NCBI GenBank assembly: GCA_963764695.1
Contig: CAVXTW010000020.1
Location: forward strand, 1,116,001 to 1,180,000
From: DATFRY01 sp963764695
GTDB lineage: Bacteria; Myxococcota_A; Polyangia; Haliangiales; Haliangiaceae
Direction of reading: 5' to 3'
Length of the DNA: 64,000 nt
Of the stretch, positions 34,235 through 43,731 are shown piece by piece (position 1 is the first letter of the stretch; every line of letters begins with the position of its first letter). The translations under genes were made by a program, and so were the position numbers. Below the pieces are notes generated by a model that was given only the letters and a program-made list of their open reading frames with translations, had not been told where the DNA came from and ran no database searches.

Positions 34235-37200
34235 ATGAGCGCGGACCTGCACATCGTCTTCCTGCCCGACGGGGACGCGCCGCGCTTCTTCGTGTGGGGC
34301 GGGGAAGCGGCCGGCTCGGCGCTGGCCGCGGGCGGGCGCCAGGAGTCGGCGCCCGTGCTCGGCGACAAGCTGCGCGTGCGCGACACGCCGGGTGTCGCGG
34401 TGGGCCTGCTCGATGCAGTGGGCCGGCTGGCGCGCATGACGGCGGCCGAGCTGGAGCGCGCCCCGGCGTCGGTGGCGGCGTGGAGCGCGGCGGCCAAGCT
34501 GGCCCTCGAGCTGGTCGCGCGCGAGCGCCTGGTTCCGCGGCTGAGCCCGGACGAGGGCCAGGCCCGCACCGCGATGGCCCTGTCGCGCACCGACGACGCC
34601 GAGCGCGTCCTCGAGCTTGCGAAGGCGTTCCCGCTGGCGGCGCATGGGGTCCCCGCGGCCGTGCCGGCGCCGCGGCGGACCGGCAAGCGCGGGCGCGGCG
34701 ACGATCATGTATGGGCGGCCGAGGCGCTGGTGCGGCGCTTCCTCGACGAGGTGGCCGACGCGCTGGTGCGCGCCGCCGCCGCGCAGGGCCGGCCGGCGCG
34801 CAGGCGAGGTGCACCGGAGCGCCACGCGCGCTGGGAGCGCCGGCTGGTGACCGCGCTGACATCGACCGACCCGTCGTTTTCCCCGGAGGGCTTCGGCGAG
34901 CGCTCGCTGACCGCCGAGCTCGAGAGCTGGGCCCGGCCGGCGCTGGGCGCAGAGCCGGGCGCGCCGCGGCTGTGCGTGCGCCTCGAGCTGCCGGGTGGAG
35001 AAGAGGAGACCGACGAGGACGAAGGCGAGAACGACGAGGAGAGCGAGGCGGCGGACAGCGCGGGGACGGCCGGCTTTCCGCTGCGCTTCTTCCTGCAGGC
35101 GGCCGACGATCCCAGCCTGCTGGTCCGCTCCGCCGACGTGCTGCGCGGGCGCGGGCGCGGCCTGCGCAAGCTCGGCTTCCCGGCGGCCGAGGAGCACCTG
35201 CTGCGCTCGCTGGCCACCGCCGCGCGTCTGTTCGCGCCGGTCGAGCGCGGCCTGCGCGATGCACGCCCCGAGCTTGTCCGCCTCGAGGTCGACGAGGCGT
35301 GGGCGTTTCTGTCCGACGGTGCGCCGGCGCTGTCCGACGCCGGCATGGGCGTCATCCTGCCGGCCGAGCTGACCCGGTCGGGACAGCGACGCCTGCGCCT
35401 GCGCATGCGGGTCGGGGCGGACGCTCGGCGCGGCGCGCGCGGCTCCGGCGGCGGCGCGGGCCCCGGCCTCGATCCATTCACCACCTTCCGCTGGGAGGTC
35501 GCGCTGGCCGGCCAGACCCTGACCGAGCGCGACCTGCGCGAGCTCGCGCGGCTCAAGGCGCCGCTGGTCCGCTTCCGCGGGCGCTGGGTGGCGGTCGATC
35601 CGGTGCAGCTGGACGAGGCGCGGCGGCTGCTCGCCGAGGGGGGCGGCCAGCTCGCCGGCCACGAGGCGCTGGCCGCGGCCCTGGGCGGCGCGGCCGCCGA
35701 GCGGGCAGGGCTCTCCGTCGACGTCGTGGCCGAAGGACGCCTGGCCGACATCGCGGCCCGGCTGCGCAGTGGCGAGACCGCGACGACGACACCGACGATC
35801 CCCGACGGCTTTCGCGGCGCGCTCCGCCCCTACCAGAGCCGCGGTCTGGGTTGGCTGAGCATGATGGCCGAGCTGGGGCTGGGCGCGTGTCTGGCCGACG
35901 ACATGGGTCTGGGCAAGACGGTCCAGCTGCTCGCCTTCCTGCTCGGGCGACGGGCCGCGCGCCCGGCCGATGGGCGCAAGGCGCTGCTGGTCTGCCCCAC
36001 GTCGGTGGTCGGCAACTGGGAGCGCGAGGCGGCCCGCTTCGCGCCGGAGCTGCCGGTCGTGCGCCACCACGGACCGGAGCGCGCGGCCAGCGCGGCCGAC
36101 CTCGACGCGGCGCCGCCCGGCGCGCTGGTCGTCACCACCTACGGCCTCCTGCGCCGCGACGCAGACATGCTGGCCGGCATCGACTGGTCGGTGGCCGCGC
36201 TCGACGAGGCGCAGAACATCAAGAACGCCGGCTCGCGCGCCGCCCGGGCCGCCCGCTCGCTGCGCGCCGACTTCCGCGTGGCCCTCACCGGCACGCCGGT
36301 CGAGAACCACCTGGGCGAGCTGTGGTCGCTGTCCGAGTATCTCAACCCGCGCCTGCTCGGGCCGCTCGAGCGCTTCCGCCGCGAGGTCGCGGTGCCGATC
36401 GAGCGCCACGGCCGCGACGACGTGGCCGACGGGCTGCGCCGGGTCATCCGGCCGTTCCTCCTGCGCCGCGAGAAGAGCGATCCGTCGGTGGTGCGCGACC
36501 TGCCGGCCAAGCAGGAGAGCACGGTCGCCTGCACGCTCACCCGCGAGCAGGCATCGCTGTACCGCGCCGCCGTCAACGAGGCGATGCGCCGCATCGAGAC
36601 CAGCGAGGGGATCCAGCGGCGCGGCCTGGTGCTCTCGCTCATCACCGCGCTCAAGCAGATCTGCAACCACCCGGCTCACTACCTGGGCCAGCCCGGTCCG
36701 CTGGCCGGGCGCTCCGGCAAGCTCGACCGCCTGCGCGAGATGCTCGAGGAGGTGGTCGGCGCCGGCGATCGCGCGCTCGTGTTCACCCAGTTCCGCGAGA
36801 TGGGCGACCGCCTGGTGGCCGAGCTCGAGCGCGCGCTCGGCGTCCGGGTGGCGTTCCTGCACGGCGGCGTGTCGCGCGCGGCCCGCGACACCATGGTCGA
36901 GCGCTTCCAGGGAGAGGACGGCCCGCCGATCCTGATCCTGTCGCTGCGCGCCGGCGGCACCGGCCTGAACCTGACCGCCGCCAGTCACGTGTTCCACTTC
37001 GATCGCTGGTGGAACCCGGCCGTCGAGGACCAGGCCACCGACCGGGCCCACCGCATCGGCCAGCGCCGCTCGGTGCAGGTCCACCGCCTTGTCTGCGCCG
37101 GCACCATGGAGGAGCGGGTCGGCGAGATCCTGGACAGGAAGCGCGGCCTGGCCTCGCGCATCGTCGGCCGCGGCGAGCAGTGGGTGACCGAGATGGACGA

Positions 37201-37324
37201 CGACGCCCTGCGCGATCTGTTCGCCCTGTCAACCGACACCGCCATCGGCGACGACGGCGAGGCAGAGACACGAGGTCGGCGCGCACCGACGCGTCGCGGG
37301 CGCAAGGCGGAGGCGCGACCATGA
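34235..37324 (+). CDS. SNF2-family DNA-dependent ATPase/helicase
   Basis: The 1029-residue protein has a bacterial SNF2 N-terminal region (about 1-520), including an acidic stretch near 255-275, then a SNF2 core: Walker A DDMGLGKT (about 555-562), DEAQ box (about 658-661), 'LTGTPVENHLGELWSL', and the C-terminal lobe ('VFTQFREMGDRL', 'LSLRAGGTGLNLTAASHVFH', 'DRWWNPAVEDQATDRAHRIG'). Bacterial SNF2 proteins translocate on DNA and remodel DNA-protein or RNA-polymerase complexes. The next gene, a SWIM protein, overlaps its stop as ATGA. Genomes often pair bacterial SNF2 and SWIM genes in this way. Strong match, no frame damage. Confidence 0.93.
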   Translation: MSADLHIVFLPDGDAPRFFVWGGEAAGSALAAGGRQESAPVLGDKLRVRDTPGVAVGLLDAVGRLARMTAAELERAPASVAAWSAAAKLALELVARERLVPRLSPDEGQARTAMALSRTDDAERVLELAKAFPLAAHGVPAAVPAPRRTGKRGRGDDHVWAAEALVRRFLDEVADALVRAAAAQGRPARRRGAPERHARWERRLVTALTSTDPSFSPEGFGERSLTAELESWARPALGAEPGAPRLCVRLELPGGEEETDEDEGENDEESEAADSAGTAGFPLRFFLQAADDPSLLVRSADVLRGRGRGLRKLGFPAAEEHLLRSLATAARLFAPVERGLRDARPELVRLEVDEAWAFLSDGAPALSDAGMGVILPAELTRSGQRRLRLRMRVGADARRGARGSGGGAGPGLDPFTTFRWEVALAGQTLTERDLRELARLKAPLVRFRGRWVAVDPVQLDEARRLLAEGGGQLAGHEALAAALGGAAAERAGLSVDVVAEGRLADIAARLRSGETATTTPTIPDGFRGALRPYQSRGLGWLSMMAELGLGACLADDMGLGKTVQLLAFLLGRRAARPADGRKALLVCPTSVVGNWEREAARFAPELPVVRHHGPERAASAADLDAAPPGALVVTTYGLLRRDADMLAGIDWSVAALDEAQNIKNAGSRAARAARSLRADFRVALTGTPVENHLGELWSLSEYLNPRLLGPLERFRREVAVPIERHGRDDVADGLRRVIRPFLLRREKSDPSVVRDLPAKQESTVACTLTREQASLYRAAVNEAMRRIETSEGIQRRGLVLSLITALKQICNHPAHYLGQPGPLAGRSGKLDRLREMLEEVVGAGDRALVFTQFREMGDRLVAELERALGVRVAFLHGGVSRAARDTMVERFQGEDGPPILILSLRAGGTGLNLTAASHVFHFDRWWNPAVEDQATDRAHRIGQRRSVQVHRLVCAGTMEERVGEILDRKRGLASRIVGRGEQWVTEMDDDALRDLFALSTDTAIGDDGEAETRGRRAPTRRGRKAEARP

Positions 37325-38202
37325 GCGACTGGAACGGCTGGGGCGGCTTTCCGCGGCCAGGGCCGAAGCAGCCACCGCCGGCCCACGGCGTGCAGGTCGG
37401 CAAGATCGGCGCGACCTGGTGGGGCGTGCGCTGGATCGAGGCGCTCGAGCGCATCTCGGCCGACTACTCGAGCCGCCTGGCCCGCGGCCGCACCTACGCG
37501 CGGGCCGGCCGCGTGCACGATCTGTCGATCGAGCCCGGCCTGGTCGGCGCGCGGGTGACCGGCTCGCGCCGCACGCCGTACGAGGTGACGCTGCGCATCG
37601 CGGTGCTGGCGCCTGCTGCCTGGGACGGCGCGGTGGCGGCCATGGGCGAGCAGGCGGTGTTCGCCGCCGAGCTCCTGGCCGGACGCATGCCGAACGACAT
37701 CGACGAGGCGTTTCGCACCGCGCGCTCGAGCCTGTTCCCGGTGGCCCGAGGCGATCTCGAGACCGACTGCTCGTGCCCCGACTGGGCCAACCCGTGCAAG
37801 CACGTGGCCGCGACCCACTACGTGCTGGGCGAGGCGTTCGACAAGGACCCGTTCCTCCTCTTCGAGCTGCGCGGCCGCGGCCGCGACGACGTTCTCTCCG
37901 CGCTGCGCCACCTGCGCGGTGCCCCCGAGGCGCCGGTGCGCGAGGCGATCGCCACCGTCTCGCTGGCCGGCCGCGACCCGTCCGAGCTCGAGCGCCTGCG
38001 CGCCCCGCTCGCGCACCTGCGCTTCGCCTTCGAGCCGCCCGCGTCTCCCGGCGGCCTGCTGCGCCAGCTGGGCGATCCACCGTCGTGGCGCCTCGACGAC
38101 ACGCCGGCCGATCTGCTCGGCCCCGCCTACGCCGCCGCGGCCGACCTGGCCCGCAGCCTGGCCCTGGCCGGCGACGCGACCCGCGACGGCGATGACGACT
38201 GA
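37321..38202 (+). CDS. SWIM zinc-finger protein, partner of SNF2
   Basis: The 293-residue protein contains a SWIM finger at about residues 147-160, 'DCSCPDWANPCKHVAA' (C-x-C-x6-C-x-H), which binds zinc and is found on DNA- or protein-binding partners of SNF2 ATPases. Its N-terminus is rich in Gly, Pro and Trp ('GWGGFPRPGPKQPPPAHG'), and an 'RTYARAGRVHDLSIEPG' stretch precedes the finger. The start overlaps the SNF2 stop (ATGA), so the two are translated together and probably form a complex. The stop is 6 bp from the convergent hydrolase gene. Confidence 0.88.
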   Translation: MSDWNGWGGFPRPGPKQPPPAHGVQVGKIGATWWGVRWIEALERISADYSSRLARGRTYARAGRVHDLSIEPGLVGARVTGSRRTPYEVTLRIAVLAPAAWDGAVAAMGEQAVFAAELLAGRMPNDIDEAFRTARSSLFPVARGDLETDCSCPDWANPCKHVAATHYVLGEAFDKDPFLLFELRGRGRDDVLSALRHLRGAPEAPVREAIATVSLAGRDPSELERLRAPLAHLRFAFEPPASPGGLLRQLGDPPSWRLDDTPADLLGPAYAAAADLARSLALAGDATRDGDDD

Positions 38203-38208
38203 GCTGGC

Positions 38209-39780
38209 CTACCGGGCTCGCTCGACCCGCCGCAGCGCGATCCAGGACGGCAGCACGAAGTGGCGCAGCGGCGCGGTGTCCGCCGCGTAGACCGCGCCGA
38301 CAAGCTGGTCGCGGTCGCGGCGCAGCTCGTACCAGAGCTCGTAGGGCACGTCGGCCAGATCGGGTGAGGGCAGCCGGCCGGGACTGCGCCCGCGCAGGCG
38401 GCCCTCGAAGATCTCGAGGCCGTCGAGCGGCACGGCCGCCGCGGTGCCGATGCGGACGCGCGCGGCGCGGCGCTGGATGTCGACGTGAACCGGGACCGTG
38501 CCGCTCCACGTGCGGATCTCGCCCGACCAGCTGCCGATCAGATCGTCCGGGGCGGAGAACGCCACCTCCTTGCGGCGGCCGCGCGCCGGATCCTCGCGCC
38601 GCGTCCAGGACGAGCCCGGGATCATCGCGTCGAGGATCATCTCGAGGATGACCTTGGTGGGCACGCGCTCGTCGTTCGACAGCACCACGACCGCGAGGCG
38701 GTGGTCCGGGATCAGGCGCAGCTCGGCAAGCGCGCCCGGGATGCCGCCGTCGTGGCCGTACCAGCGGGCGTGGTTGTACTCGTCCGCCTCGCGGCCGCCC
38801 CAGCCCAGGCCGTAGAACCAGCCGGCCCACGGCCCGTCGGGCCTGCCGGTCGGCCGCGCGTCGGCGGCCATCGCCGTCCGGCTCCGCTCGCTGAGCACGG
38901 GCCGCTGGTCCGGCAGCGGCTCGCCCAGGTGAAAGAGCGCGAAGCGCGCCAGGTCGTGCGCGCTCGACCACACCCGCCCGGAGCCCTCCTCGTCGAAGCG
39001 ATAGCCGGGCACCGGCTGGCCCCGGTAGTACGGCGTCACGCCGGGGCGGCTGGCCACCGCGTCCAGCTCGATGGAGGTGTCTGTCAGTCCGAGCGGCCCG
39101 AACACCTCGCGGGTCAGGAACTGCGCGAAGCTGCCCCGCGAGACCCGCCCGACGATGTGCGCGAGCGCGCCGTAGCCCAGGTTGGAGTACGCGAAGCGCA
39201 TGCCCGGCGGATCGACGAGGACACCGTAGCGCCGGATGGCCTCCTCGACGCTGGGCGGCTCGCGCGACTCGCCCAGGTAGTAGCGGGTCACGTGCGGAGA
39301 GGGCAGGCCGCCGCGGTGCTGCAGCAGGTCGCGCACGGTCGCCTGGCTGGCGCCGCCGTCCGGTCGGGTCAGCTGCGCGACGCCGAGATACCGGTTGGCC
39401 GGCGCCGCGAGATCGACCTCGCCGCGCTCGGACAGGATCATGACGGCGGTGGCGGTGAACGGCTTGCTCACCGACCCGATCGGATAGCGCGAGTGGACCG
39501 TCGCTCGCCGCTTCGTGTTGACGTCCTCCCAGCCGAACGCCTCCTCCCACAGGATGGCGCCGTCCTTGACCACCGCGACGGCGATCGACGCGTCGCCCAT
39601 CTCGAGCAGCTGGTGGATGCGCGCCCGCACGTCGGTGAAGTCGGGTCCCTCGGTGCCGGCGGCCGGTGGCGGTCCGCCGTCGCGGGCCGGCGTGCCCGCG
39701 CACGCACCGGTCCACATCGGCGACATCCCGACAAGTAGCGCCGCGACCGCGGTCGCTGCCCGCGCCCGGAGCTGGCTCAT
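38209..39780 (-). CDS. beta-lactamase-fold serine hydrolase (class C/esterase EstB-like), exported
   Basis: The 523-residue protein has an N-terminal signal sequence with possible lipobox (TGAC, about residue 27). The catalytic domain carries S-x-x-K as 'IGSVSKPFTAT' (about 100-105), Y-x-N as 'FAYSNLGYGALA', and HDGG ('YGHDGGIPGA') in place of the KTG motif. A C-terminal domain of about 120 residues resembles the beta-barrel add-on of this family ('DLIGSWSGEIRTWSG'). The family covers penicillin-binding-like peptidases, esterases and D-aminopeptidases. Not near the BlaI/M56 genes. It starts about 190 bp from the pseudogene. Confidence 0.88.
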   Translation of the reverse strand: MSQLRARAATAVAALLVGMSPMWTGACAGTPARDGGPPPAAGTEGPDFTDVRARIHQLLEMGDASIAVAVVKDGAILWEEAFGWEDVNTKRRATVHSRYPIGSVSKPFTATAVMILSERGEVDLAAPANRYLGVAQLTRPDGGASQATVRDLLQHRGGLPSPHVTRYYLGESREPPSVEEAIRRYGVLVDPPGMRFAYSNLGYGALAHIVGRVSRGSFAQFLTREVFGPLGLTDTSIELDAVASRPGVTPYYRGQPVPGYRFDEEGSGRVWSSAHDLARFALFHLGEPLPDQRPVLSERSRTAMAADARPTGRPDGPWAGWFYGLGWGGREADEYNHARWYGHDGGIPGALAELRLIPDHRLAVVVLSNDERVPTKVILEMILDAMIPGSSWTRREDPARGRRKEVAFSAPDDLIGSWSGEIRTWSGTVPVHVDIQRRAARVRIGTAAAVPLDGLEIFEGRLRGRSPGRLPSPDLADVPYELWYELRRDRDQLVGAVYAADTAPLRHFVLPSWIALRRVERAR

Positions 39781-39972
39781 GCCGCCACACTCTACCGCGG
39801 TCGCCGCGCATTTCGGCGCCGCTGCGCCGCTGTGAGACGCCGCCAGTCATGTCAAGATGCGCCCGATGCTCTCGTCGCACGCGGCGGACCAGCGAGTCCG
39901 TCCGCTCCCCACGACACCGCTCGACCGACCAGCGGACCACCGAACCGGGAGCCCGATAGACCACCGACCTCC

Positions 39973-41245
39973 GTGACCGCCGCCGACCGGTCCGGGCGGA
40001 TGGGCCGCGGGCTGGCTTACGGCACGCGCTCGGAGCAGCACGTGCTCAACGTCCCGGTCGGGCGCATGAGCGCGCTGGCCGCCGACGCCGACGACTTCCT
40101 CCGCTTCGCGACCGCGCAGGACCCGGGCGTGACCGCGGCGTCGTTCGTGTCGCGCCAGCTGTATGGCGAGTACCTCGAGCACGTGCTCGAGGGCGCCGCG
40201 GCCGCCGCCGCGCCTGGCGTGACCCTCGAGCGGGTGGTGACCGAGGTGACCGGGGCAACACCGACCGCCGACGGGGCGGCCGCCGAGGTGACGTTCGCCG
40301 GCGGGCGGCGCGAGCTGGCCGATCGCGTCGTCCTGGCGGTCGGCAACTACGCCCCCGCCCACCCGTCGCTCGACGACCCGGCCTTCCTGAGCCACCCGGC
40401 ATACGTCGGCGATCCGTGACATCGCGCTCGAGCTGCGCGCCCGCGGCCGCACCGCGCCGATGATCGCCATCTCGCGCCGGGGCCTGCTGCCGCAGCCGCA
40501 CCGCGACCACGGCGCGCCGCCGGATCCGCTGGCGCTGCCGCCCGCGCTGCTCGACGGGCCGCCCACCGCACATCATCTGATGGGCGCGGTGCGGGCCTGG
40601 ATCCGCGATCTGGCCGCCGCCGGCATCGACTGGCGCGACGCGTTCGTGGCCCTGCGGCCGGTCACCGCCGCGCTGTGGCACCGCCTCGACACGCGCGAGC
40701 GGGCGCGCTTCCTGCGCCACCTGCGCCCGCTCTGGGAGGTGCACCGCCACCGCGCGGCGCCGCGCCCCGCCGCGCTGCTCGGCCGCATGATCCAGGACGG
40801 CGAGCTCGAGCCGGTCGCCGGCCGGCTGCTGGCCATCGCTGGCGCCACCGACGGTGCCTCCGGCGGCGGCCTCGAGGTCGCGGTCCGCCGGCGCGGGCAG
40901 GCCGCGGCCGGCACGCTGTCGGTCGGCGCGGTGGTCAACTGCACCGGCCCGTGCACCGACGTGCGCACGCTCGACGAGCCGCTGGTCCGCGCCCTGCGCA
41001 CCCAGGGCATCCTTCGCCCGGACGCGCTCGGCCTGGGCGCCGAGGTGGACGCCGCCGGCGCGCTTGTCGACTCGACGGGCCTGCCGTCGCGCGTGTTCGC
41101 CGTCATCGGCCCGCTCCTGCGCGCGCGCGACTGGGAGGCCACCGCGGTCCCGGAGCTGCGCGTGTACGCCGAGCGAGTGGCGCGGCGCATCGCCGACGAG
41201 CTGGCCGGGCCGGTCTCGGCGCGTTCTGGATCGGCCGCGCCCTGA
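39973..41245 (+). pseudogene. decayed FAD/NAD(P)-binding protein
   Basis: Two open segments in different frames belong to one protein family (FAD/NAD(P)-binding, pfam13454-like). The first, from 39973, begins inside the expected first domain ('VTAADRSGRMGRGLAYGTRS', 'HVLNVPVGRMSALAADADDF') and lacks the normal N-terminal GxGxxG nucleotide site. The second picks up at 'IRDIALELRARGRTAPMIAI' and 'SRRGLLPQPHRDHG', after a stop at 40417-40419. Compared with the family, roughly 25 residues around the second nucleotide motif are also missing at the junction. At least two lesions argue for decay more than for a single read error. The upstream region 39880-39972 has GACCACCGA-type repeats that may have replaced the N-terminus. 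Confidence 0.72.
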
Positions 41246-41322
41246 TTGCGCTCCGTCGGGCCGCGGGGCAAGCTGCCCTTGGCCCGGCCGCCGCCGTCGA
41301 TGCGGGCGGGAGGAGGAGCGCG

Positions 41323-42390
41323 ATGGACAGGGCGGATCTGGAGGAAGCGGCGGCGCTGGCCGGGCGGATCGGTGACGAGGTGAACCACGCGATGAGCGTG
41401 CTCAACCTCTACCTCGGCTACCGCATGGAGCTGTTCCGCGCCATGGAGGAGACCGGCCCGTGCACCGCCGAGATCCTGGCCCGCAGCACCGGCATGTCGG
41501 AGCGCTACCTGCGCGAGTGGCTCGAGTGCATGGCGAGCGGCCGCTACATCGAGCACGACGCCGCCAGCGGGCGCTTCTTCCTCACGCCGGCGCAGCAGGC
41601 GGTCTACCTGGTGCCGGACCATCCGGCCCACGCGCTGCCCAGCGTGGCCTTCATCCCCAGCCTGGCCTCGGTCCTGCCCCGGCTGATGCAGGCGTTCCGC
41701 CAGGGCACCGGCGTCCCGTTCGAGGACTACGGCGACGATCTGGTCGACGCGCAGGGCGCCGCCTATCGCCCGGTCTTCGAGCACGACCTGGTCGGCAGCT
41801 GGCTGGCCGCCATGCCGGACGTCGAGGCGCGCCTGCGCCGCGGTGCGCGGGTGGCCGACGTCGGCTGCGGCGTGGGCTGGTCGTCGATCGCCATCGCGCG
41901 CACGTTCCCGGAGGCGCGCATCGACGCCATCGAGCCGGACCGCCGATCGATCGACGCCGCCCGCCGCAACGCCGCCGAGGCCGGCCTTGCCGATCGCATC
42001 AGCTTCCACCAGGCGAGCATCGAGGAGGCCGGGCTCACCGGACCGTTCGATCTGGTGACCCTGTTCGAGTGCCTGCACGACATGGCCTACCCGGTCAACG
42101 CGCTGCGCGCGATGCGCGGTCTGCTCGGCCCCGACGCCGCCGCGCTGGTCTCCGACGAGAAGGTGGCCGAGTCGCTGGCCGAAAACACGGGGCCGCTGGG
42201 CCGCCTCTACTACAACTTCAGCGTGCTGCACTGCCTGCCGCAGTCGATGGCGCATCCCGGATCGGCCGCGACCGGAGCCGTCATCCGGCCGTCAACCGTG
42301 CGCCGCTACGCGGCCGACGCAGGATTCGCGCGCGTCGAGATCCTCCCGGTCGACCACCCGCTCTTCCACCTGTACAGACTCGGCGCCTGA
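41323..42390 (+). CDS. SAM-dependent methyltransferase with N-terminal winged-helix domain
   Basis: The 355-residue protein has an N-terminal winged-helix/dimerisation region (about 15-95, 'TAEILARSTGMSERYLREWL'), a central part, then a Rossmann methyltransferase with 'ARVADVGCGVGWSSIAIA' (about 175-190, SAM site), 'IDAIEPDRRSI' and 'DLVTLFECLHDMAYPVNALR'. This resembles the O-methyltransferase/class I type seen in bacterial and eukaryotic (METTL-like) proteins of unknown substrate. AGGAGG lies 9 bases before the ATG. The next gene in the same direction is 137 bp away and encodes the FAD reductase. Confidence 0.87.
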   Translation: MDRADLEEAAALAGRIGDEVNHAMSVLNLYLGYRMELFRAMEETGPCTAEILARSTGMSERYLREWLECMASGRYIEHDAASGRFFLTPAQQAVYLVPDHPAHALPSVAFIPSLASVLPRLMQAFRQGTGVPFEDYGDDLVDAQGAAYRPVFEHDLVGSWLAAMPDVEARLRRGARVADVGCGVGWSSIAIARTFPEARIDAIEPDRRSIDAARRNAAEAGLADRISFHQASIEEAGLTGPFDLVTLFECLHDMAYPVNALRAMRGLLGPDAAALVSDEKVAESLAENTGPLGRLYYNFSVLHCLPQSMAHPGSAATGAVIRPSTVRRYAADAGFARVEILPVDHPLFHLYRLGA

Positions 42391-42526
42391 CGCGCACACG
42401 CCGCCCAAGGACCCGAGAACAGGGATGAACCGGGGCCGCGGCGACATCAGAATAGGGCCGAAGGCGACACAACCATGACCGCGCGATGACGTGACCCCGA
42501 CCGGCAGGCGATCTAACCTCCCCGCG

Positions 42527-43726
42527 ATGGCGATCCATGACGCGGTCATCGTGGGTGGGGGGCCCGCCGGCAGCACCTGCGCCCGATTTCTGGCCCGGGG
42601 CGGGGCCAAGGTCGCGGTGGTCGACCGGGCCGAGTTCCCGCGCGTCAAGCTGTGCGCGGGCTGGCTGTCCACGCCGATCTGGGACGCCCTCGAGCTCTCG
42701 CCGCGCGACTACCCGGGCGGGCTGTGGGACTGGAACACCTGCCACGTCCGCTTCCGCGGCGAGGACCGCGCCATCGCCTGCCGCGGCTGGTTCATCCGCC
42801 GCTTCGAGCTGGACGACTTCCTCCTGCGCCAGAGCGGCGCCGAGCTGCACCTGGGCAAGTCCTGGATGCGCGCGACGATCGAGCGCGACGCCGACGGCCT
42901 CTGGCAGGTGGGCGACCTGCGCGCCCGCCACCTGATCGGCGCCGGCGGCACCCACTGTCCGGTCGCGCGCCTGCTGTCGCCGCCGCGGCCGCGCGGGCCG
43001 GTCGGCGTGCAGGAGCACGAGTTCCAGGCCGACCCGGTCCAGGTCGCGCGCACCCGCGTCGGCGGCGACGGCGAGCCGGAGCTGCTCCTGCACGACGACC
43101 TGCGCGGCTACTCCTGGAACGTGCCCAAGACCGGCTGGCTCAATGTCGGCTGCGGCACCGTCGATCCGACCGAGGTGCGCGCCGCGTGGCGCACCGCGCG
43201 CGCTCACTTCCGCGACGCCGGCCACCTCCCGGACGACGTCGAGCCGGCGCTCGACGCGGTCAAGGGCCACTCGTACTACCTTTTCGACCCGGCCCACCTC
43301 GACGGCGCGGCGCGGGTCGACGGGCCGGGCGGGGCGTACCTGGTCGGCGACAGCCTCGGCCTGGCCCAGCCGCTCACGGCCGAGGGCATCCTGCCGGCGG
43401 TGCTGTCGGGCCGCCTGGCCGCCGAGGCGATCCTGTCCGGGCAGCCGGCGAGCTATCCCGAGCGGCTGCGCGCCCATCCGACCTTGATCGACTATCGCCG
43501 CGTCTTCCGCCTGCGCGAGGCGGGGGCGGCGCTGGGCCAGCGCGGCGGATCGCGTGCTCGCAACGGCCACGTAAATGGTTCCGCCGCGCGCCTCGGCAAG
43601 CGCGCGGTGGCGACCGGCTTTGCCTGGATGTTCTCCGGCGCGCGCCTGCCGGCGGCCAGGCTGATCGATCTCGCGCTGGCGGGCGCGGAGCGCTGGCTGG
43701 GCGCCGGCGTCCAGAACGGGAGGTGA
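42527..43726 (+). CDS. FAD-dependent reductase of the geranylgeranyl-reductase family
   Basis: The 399-residue protein begins with the dinucleotide motif GGGPAGS ('AVIVGGGPAGSTCARFLARG'), a 'VDRAEFPRVKLCAGWL' strand, and has the later 'GAYLVGDSLGLAQPLTAEGI' motif (flavin contact). This fits the geranylgeranyl-reductase/UbiH-like FAD family, which reduces C=C bonds in lipids or halogenates/hydroxylates aromatics. The next gene is a CFA synthase whose GTG overlaps this stop codon (GTGA at 43723-43726) and whose better ATG is six bases after it. That coupling suggests both act on the same membrane lipid. Confidence 0.87.
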   Translation: MAIHDAVIVGGGPAGSTCARFLARGGAKVAVVDRAEFPRVKLCAGWLSTPIWDALELSPRDYPGGLWDWNTCHVRFRGEDRAIACRGWFIRRFELDDFLLRQSGAELHLGKSWMRATIERDADGLWQVGDLRARHLIGAGGTHCPVARLLSPPRPRGPVGVQEHEFQADPVQVARTRVGGDGEPELLLHDDLRGYSWNVPKTGWLNVGCGTVDPTEVRAAWRTARAHFRDAGHLPDDVEPALDAVKGHSYYLFDPAHLDGAARVDGPGGAYLVGDSLGLAQPLTAEGILPAVLSGRLAAEAILSGQPASYPERLRAHPTLIDYRRVFRLREAGAALGQRGGSRARNGHVNGSAARLGKRAVATGFAWMFSGARLPAARLIDLALAGAERWLGAGVQNGR

Positions 43727-43731
43727 GCGAG

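Noticed and set aside
38209..39780. beta-lactamase-fold gene as the target of the BlaI system
   Set aside because: It is more than 30 kb away, lacks a TGCTA-N6-TAGCA dyad, and its HDGG motif suits an esterase or peptidase. No link can be claimed.
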